Part shown: positions 58,725 to 64,000 of the stretch, in pieces
Layout: every line of letters begins with the position of its first letter
Numbering within the stretch: position 1 is the first letter of the stretch
NCBI GenBank assembly: GCA_907163375.1
Contig: CAJQUW010004571.1
Span: forward strand, 1-64,000
Reading direction: 5' to 3'
DNA from: Prostheceraeus crozeri
Lineage: Eukaryota; Platyhelminthes; Polycladida; Euryleptidae
Length of the DNA: 64,000 nucleotides
Program-made: the position numbers and the translations under genes
Notes under the pieces: generated by a model
What the model saw: the letters and a program-made list of their open reading frames with translations, nothing else
The model's database searches: none
Told to the model about the DNA's origin: nothing

Positions 58725-58960
58725 CCTGGGGCCTGTTTCATAAAATAAATCAGTGCTTTATATCAGTGTATTTATCAGTGTGGAAAGTTTTTTGCGTTTC
58801 ATAAAATAAATATAAAGCAGTGATTTAAAGCAGTCGAAATTAACAGCGTTTCACAAAACCAAATATTAAGCAGTGATTTATATCAGTCCCACACTGCTTA
58901 AAATCAGTATTTTTAGCAGTCTGCAAAGGAATTGCGTTTCACAAAGAAGTATCAGTAGCG
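58725..58960 (+). mobile_element. PIF/Harbinger-like 5' terminus with subterminal repeats
   Basis: GGGGCCTGTTTCATAAAAT resembles the ends of many invertebrate Harbinger elements. Beyond it the words ATCAGTG, AGCAGTGATTTA and GCGTTTCA(T/C)AAA recur for some 200 bp. No matching right end was found before the window edge. Confidence 0.5.
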
Positions 58961-59499
58961 CGCAAAATTGAAAATATGGAAATTCACTGGTAGAAATGTG
59001 AAAATTTCTATCAACCTCTTGAGGTTGATAAATATGTGAATGATCATCGAGAAAGTTATAGAAACTTAAAATATCGGAGAAATGATTGCAAATATAACTT
59101 GAAAATGGAAAAACAGCTTTTGATTTTCAATTCTACTGTCAGTAGCAAACTATTTGTCAGAATGGCAAATTTGGATACTGTTTATTGAAAAATTCTTCCT
59201 TTAAAAAGTGGCAATGCTGTGACGATGAAACGTCCGTTAACAGCAAAATCATAAAGGGTTGATTTGAGGGCTTCGAATTCTTTCGTGTAATGAGGTCCGG
59301 AAGAAATTCGTCATTCAAAGTCATGTCATGAAATCATTTAAATATTAAAAGACGTTGAGATATTGACTTTTACCTACATCGATAACAGCTAGAAAAAAAG
59401 ATTCTCAAATATTCCATGCACCGCTCTGTCCTACAGGGACTACTCAAGATGACCGACTTGAAGAGTGAATTTCTAATACTCAGTCAAAAAGGTATTCGC

Positions 59500-59870
59500 A
59501 ACTCCGTTTCTTCATTGCTGAAGGTCTCCACAGCTACACCAATGTGCTACTATACCTCAGTCACTTTCATATCAAGTTTCATCAAAATCCAAGTAGTGCC
59601 CTGTCCTACAGAGATTTTTAAGCTGAAAATAGTAGCCTACACAGCTGAAATTTCAAACTTCCAAACACAAAGGTAGCCACAATTACTGTTCCTCTTTGCA
59701 GACAATTCCGTAGAGCAACACCAACGCTCTATGGTATCTTACTCACATTTACGTCAATTTTCATCAAAATCCAAGAAGTGCCCTGAAATTTTTTTAAGCT
59801 GAAAATAGTAGCCTATACAGCTGAAATTTCAGACTTCCAAACACAAAGGTAGCCAAAATGGCGTTCAGCA
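59500..59870. repeat. 182-bp tandem duplication
   Basis: TTCATCAAAATCCAAG and AAGCTGAAAATAGTAGCCTA recur with a period of 182 bp (59581 and 59763), with partial similarity upstream. Two units are clear. Confidence 0.7.
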
Positions 59871-60388
59871 CCAATATCAATTAACATTTGATTGTAGGCC
59901 AAATCGTTTCAGCTTGCTCAGTGTATGTCATAATTGTATGAAAAAAAACAGTGAGAAGCCATCAAGTATTACAGCCTTGCAACAAATATTACTGTTAGAG
60001 CCTATATCTTTAACGGGGGGGGATATGGGCAATTAATGGTTGCACAAATATTATTTTTTCCAGTCATTCCGTTAGCTGCAACTTTTCTGTAATTCACTTA
60101 ACACATGCTGCAAATTCTTTCTTCTAGAAGCTTTGATTCGAAAGATAACTGCTATATTAGCAGATAAAGGCATCACAATATTCACGAATGGGCTAATTTT
60201 CCTTACCGAGAAAAAATGTTATTTACAGATGCAAAACTATTACGGAATTTATGAATTAAAGCATCTTCGGGCAACAAATTAAGACTAACAAAAGCAAGAA
60301 TAATAAAAATCTTCATAGCTGTAGCTAACAATAAACGCGATTTGTAACATGCAAGAGCTCTACAAAGCAATTAAGAAACTATATAAGT

Positions 60389-60717
60389 TCACAACAGAGT
60401 TTCATCCAGCACATTTTGCGAGCCGTCGTCTCCTGCAGCACTTTCCTCCATCACCTTTAACTCCAGCACCAGTTTCTTATTCTTTAGCCACAACTTCCGA
60501 TTTCTCAGTTTGAGAAATCGGATTTCTAACTCCGCCTTCTCCTTCTCAATCTCCCTCCAAAGCCTTTTCCTTGTCGAACGCGTTGTCTCTGGTGATCTTG
60601 CACTGACAATTCGAGGAACGTCCCGCGGTGTTGTAGACTGCTGCGGGACGGCTGCCAGGACACTCTCCCCCACGTTAAGTCCTTCAACGACAGGGGATTC
60701 TTCGCCACCAAGGACCT
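60389..60717 (-). CDS. Coiled-coil exon, probable Harbinger accessory protein
   Basis: On the minus strand an acceptor (ACACCTTTTCAG) opens 109 codons to a stop at 60389. The last half is a Lys/Glu/Leu coiled coil (RLWREIEKEKAELEIRFLKL, then NKKLVLELKVMEE). This is like the C terminus of the Myb/SANT-like second protein of PIF/Harbinger elements, which helps the transposase bind DNA. The upstream SANT exon was not found. The transposase exon lies 1.2 kb away on the opposite strand, a usual arrangement. The frame is intact. Confidence 0.5.
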
Positions 60718-61909
60718 CTGAAAAGGTGTAAAAATTTCATTCGTTAAAATAACGTAACCAAGGAATTTTGAGGATTTGAGCAATATTTCTTTCAAATAAT
60801 TTTCATCATCTTTATCAAACTTAGTTTGTTCAAAAGGAGGAATGATATTCAGTCCAGTACTTACTCTTACAGATCAAAATAATCATTATGTTTCGGCTGC
60901 TTTTTAATTCTGGCTAATATCTGAATGACAAATATTGTAGCAATCGTGCATCATGATTTTTAGTTTAAATAATTGAAATACATATCTAATTACATACTGA
61001 AAATCCACATATATCTATGTCCTGTATAATACATTTGCATATATAGTATATAATATATAAGTGCCATAAAAATATAGGGTATATTTATATGTACCTTATA
61101 AAAATACACCCAAAGAAAACTCAAAAACTCAGTAGCCTCAGTTCTTAGAGCCTTTTCAAATGAATGAATATATTATATTTGAAATTCAATGGAAGTGAAA
61201 GACATAGAATTACAAGACAGATATACACACTGTTTAATCAACGTCTGTTGCTTCTCATAGCAATAGAAATATTGTTCTCTTTAGGCCTACATGCTCGTCA
61301 ATTAGGGAAACCGGCTTTGTGACATTGCCCGATTGGAGGCAGATAATTCACATGATGATTGAAGGCCTGTGTTCTAGTATAATTTCTCCAATTGCTTTGA
61401 TAAAAGTTATTGGCCATTTTATTATGTGATGGGCGGCATTCATGTGTTTCCATGGGTCTGAGATAACATTTGCTGTTCTTATTGAATGGTTCATGAATTT
61501 GTTTTGGACCACAAGAATTTCCTTGAAAAGTTATATTTCTAAAATCACTAACTTTTATCTTTCTTTGTGAAGCTATCGATCGAAATTAAATGTTTATCAC
61601 TTGAAAAGAAAGTTGGGGATTCTGTTTTTCACCTGCGCTGACATTACGTACATGTAGTTGAGTACAAATATCTTCATCGATCTTTTTAGCATACTCGTTA
61701 TATTGAGGTAAAGGATTTCTGAAGAAATTTCATGGAAAATTTTGGAATAGGCTCACGTAAACAGTCATTATAAATATTGGCTAAGCATTGATAACCATAT
61801 GCTACAAAAACTTAGAAAATTAACCTTCTTAATATATAGGTTAGTAGTAAATTATATAGTAGGTTAATTATAGGAGTAGTAATATCAACTAAACAATTCT
61901 TTCTTTCAG

Positions 61910-62410
61910 ATATACTACTACTACAGCCGATGGCCTGGCAGCGTTCACGATTCTAGAGTTTTGCGGAATAGTTCGCTGGTCGATTTCTTTAACGTAGAAC
62001 AAAATCTACCCTTTCCACAGGCAATCGTACTAGAGGATTCTGGCTACGCCTTATCTGAATGGCTCATCACCCCCATTCCTTTACCCTCGAATGACGAGGA
62101 AGAAAAATTCAGCAAACACCATAAGAAAATGAGGCGTCTGATAGAATGTTGCAACGGTGTCCTGAAGCAGCGTTTTCGGTGTTTGAACTTCCTAAACTTG
62201 GACCCGACTTTCCCAGGTGCTATTGTAAAGGCATGCTGCACGCTACACAATATGATGATTGAAGCTCGAAGTGAACTATTTGATATTGACGATATTGACA
62301 TGATTGATGATGTCATCGACTTACATGCACAACGGGGAGAAGAATCACATAGACGAAATGAGTTGGTAGAGCATTTCGTGGGTTTGGAGGAGGAGGATGA
62401 TGATGACTGA
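61910..62410 (+). CDS. PIF/Harbinger transposase, last exon
   Basis: A strong acceptor (TTCTTTCTTTCAG) opens 167 codons in phase 0. RWPGSVHDSRVLRNS, LEDSGYALSEWLITP and RRLIECCNGVLKQRF are the conserved motifs of the DDE domain (HARBI1-like), with catalytic Asp in HDS and Glu in LIE. KACCTLHNMMIE and an acidic tail (LEEEDDDD) follow. No stop or frameshift interrupts it. The upstream exons with the first Asp could not be identified between 58.9 and 61.9 kb, so the gene may be incomplete. Confidence 0.8.
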   Translation: MYYYYSRWPGSVHDSRVLRNSSLVDFFNVEQNLPFPQAIVLEDSGYALSEWLITPIPLPSNDEEEKFSKHHKKMRRLIECCNGVLKQRFRCLNFLNLDPTFPGAIVKACCTLHNMMIEARSELFDIDDIDMIDDVIDLHAQRGEESHRRNELVEHFVGLEEEDDDD

Positions 62411-62521
62411 TTTTGGATGTGTTTGTTGTTATATTTGTTTAATAAATTTTGGTCATAGGAGACTGATACATTTTGCTACCTCTTGTCTAGAATTTTGTCT
62501 TAATTTTTTAGAAAAAATAGG

Positions 62522-62885
62522 CATTGCCATGGAAACACAGAGCATGGCATACATCAGTAGCGGGGATATCCCTATTATAGGAGGCATCACTGGACATCTC
62601 ATAAAATTGCTAGAGAATAGGAGATCCCTAGTTGAAGAGCTCGATGACCGATCAATGCGCACATTGAATGTAATGACCAAACGCTTAATGCGAACAGTAA
62701 ATGAAATGAGTCATCATCAAGAGTCAGAACCGAATAATGCAGAGCTTATATTTTCAACAGAAGAAAACAAAGCTTCTGTAAAGATTAGCGTGGAAAGATT
62801 TGAGCACATACATGCAGTGTTCTGGTTGAACGGTCAGGAATATCGGACAGAGTATTTCGTGAAGTTTTACATGAATCGAAACTGA
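62522..62885 (+). CDS. Hypothetical protein, 120 residues
   Basis: The ATG at 62522 has a good context (GCCATGG) and follows the transposase stop by 112 bp on the same strand. The protein reads SGDIPIIGGITGHLIKLLEN, RSMRTLNVMTKRLMRTVNEM (amphipathic) and FEHIHAVFWLNGQEYRTEYF. No domain is recognised. It may be an accessory product of the Harbinger element or chance; composition and length favour real coding. Confidence 0.4.
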
Positions 62886-62889
62886 AGCC

Positions 62890-64000
62890 TCATCAATCGA
62901 AGAACATAAGAGTAGATAAAAAAAGGATGGCATTTGTAAAATGAAAATTGATTTTAAATCGCCTCGGGCACAATCCAGCTAATGAGAAAAGCCACGCAAC
63001 TACTGATGAAAGTGATCAACGCGGATTTCAGCCAGAAATACAGACTCACCAGCTTTATAATTGACATTAAAAACGATATCCTTTCCTTTAGGAAATTAGT
63101 CGGAGAAAACCTGATCGTGCAGTAACGGTGCAATCATTGCAATGTCAAATGTGGCAATAGAAGTGTGCATTAGCTTAAAAACAAAACTTTTGCTATTTCC
63201 AGTTGGATAATTTTGAAGTTTTGCAACATTTAAAATTTAGTCACATTTTTGTGCCACACTCTACGTGGTTTATTTCATTTTCCTGCGTCAGAAGGCTGAT
63301 GTAGCCGGACATACTTTCTTCAATACTAAAATCAAGAGTATTGATATTTTTGCAGTAACTGAATATTTAAGTTACTTATATAAATAGAGCATATATTTTG
63401 ATCTATGCTGAGTCAGTGTTCACTGTTTTAAGGCAGTGGCACTTTTTTCAAGTTCACTTTGGTCTCACGACTACTGCACCTGATAAGCTTGTACATTAAT
63501 TTTCCATGTCTATTAACTAGCCTTCTATTTCTCAGCTACAAGAGACTCCAAATCACTCAATATAACAAGAGATGTATAGATCAGAATGTGTCTTGACTGA
63601 TTGCTTTGTCTTGCTTCGTCGTCTAAATTTTTTGAGAAATTTAGCGATTTCTTTTGCGAAGCAAACTTGTTTTTTCCTATAGCTACAGACCACTGAAAGT
63701 AACTCAATTCAACAAGAACAAAAAACGTATTTACTGTATAGGCAATTTCTATCTTTTGCACATTAGTGGGGTAATTATTTCTTTCAGTTCAGCCGGTGTA
63801 TTAGCCACAGTCATTTTTAATGCTTCTGTAATACTCTTGATGCCTTATTATGATGGACAAGTTCAAACATAATCATGATTAAACTTATTATTCGTAACAA
63901 GCTTTCTCATTATATCTTAGTAGATTTATAATTGTGTTCTAAATCTATCCATGAACAAGTATTTTGTCTCATAGCAAATGTATGGCTTACCGAGAACAAC
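62890..64000. other. No gene seen
   Basis: AT-rich to the window edge. No Harbinger right terminus and no credible exon. Confidence 0.55.

Overview
The window is eukaryotic, AT-rich, intron-bearing animal DNA, probably from a marine invertebrate. Very little of it is ordinary host coding sequence; most of what can be recognised is nested, decayed transposable elements. The frequent word TAGGCCTA and the mix of Penelope-like, PIF/Harbinger, hAT, Tc1, LINE and tRNA-SINE elements fit a deuterostome such as an echinoderm. That is an impression, not a demonstration, and I cannot name the species.

Layout. 1-560: a 30-bp minisatellite. 845-1011: a 151-bp palindromic MITE with an 8-bp target duplication. 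2338-3780: a foldback element split by a hAT remnant that still encodes a BED-type zinc finger. 4704-5127: a TATA box, a signal-peptide exon and a possible second exon. 7002-15422: a long-TIR DNA transposon with a broken transposase gene, whose right arm is split by a Penelope-like retroelement (10250-15323) with long direct repeats and hammerhead-like motifs. 15440-20845: a 5.4-kb multi-exon DDE transposon with a 4-bp target duplication and seven copies of a subterminal word. 20.9-35.9 kb: mostly unannotatable DNA with hairpin elements, a LINE fragment, a Penelope C-terminal fragment and two dispersed repeat families. 35904-37907: a 2-kb inverted duplication.

The outstanding host gene is at 38892-43216: one long exon encoding an Arg/Trp/Gly/His-rich protein with 16 near-identical units of 52-61 residues, a Ser/Thr/Gly-rich tail and a polyadenylation signal. 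A phase-1 acceptor opens the exon, so a signal-peptide exon is expected upstream. The exon at 4738-4819 has the matching phase but lies 34 kb away and has a nearer possible partner. Three repeat units are read in another frame because of a +4/-4 pair of length changes.

43.3-64 kb: a decayed Tc1 transposase, a CR1/L2-like LINE 3' end, a fragment of the same transposase class as the 15.4-kb element, a large foldback element with a Tc1 element inside it, a tRNA-derived SINE, more dispersed repeats, and part of a PIF/Harbinger element (5' terminus, a coiled-coil ORF on the minus strand, the last transposase exon on the plus strand). Apart from the repeat-protein gene, the elements here are independent insertions and do not form a pathway.
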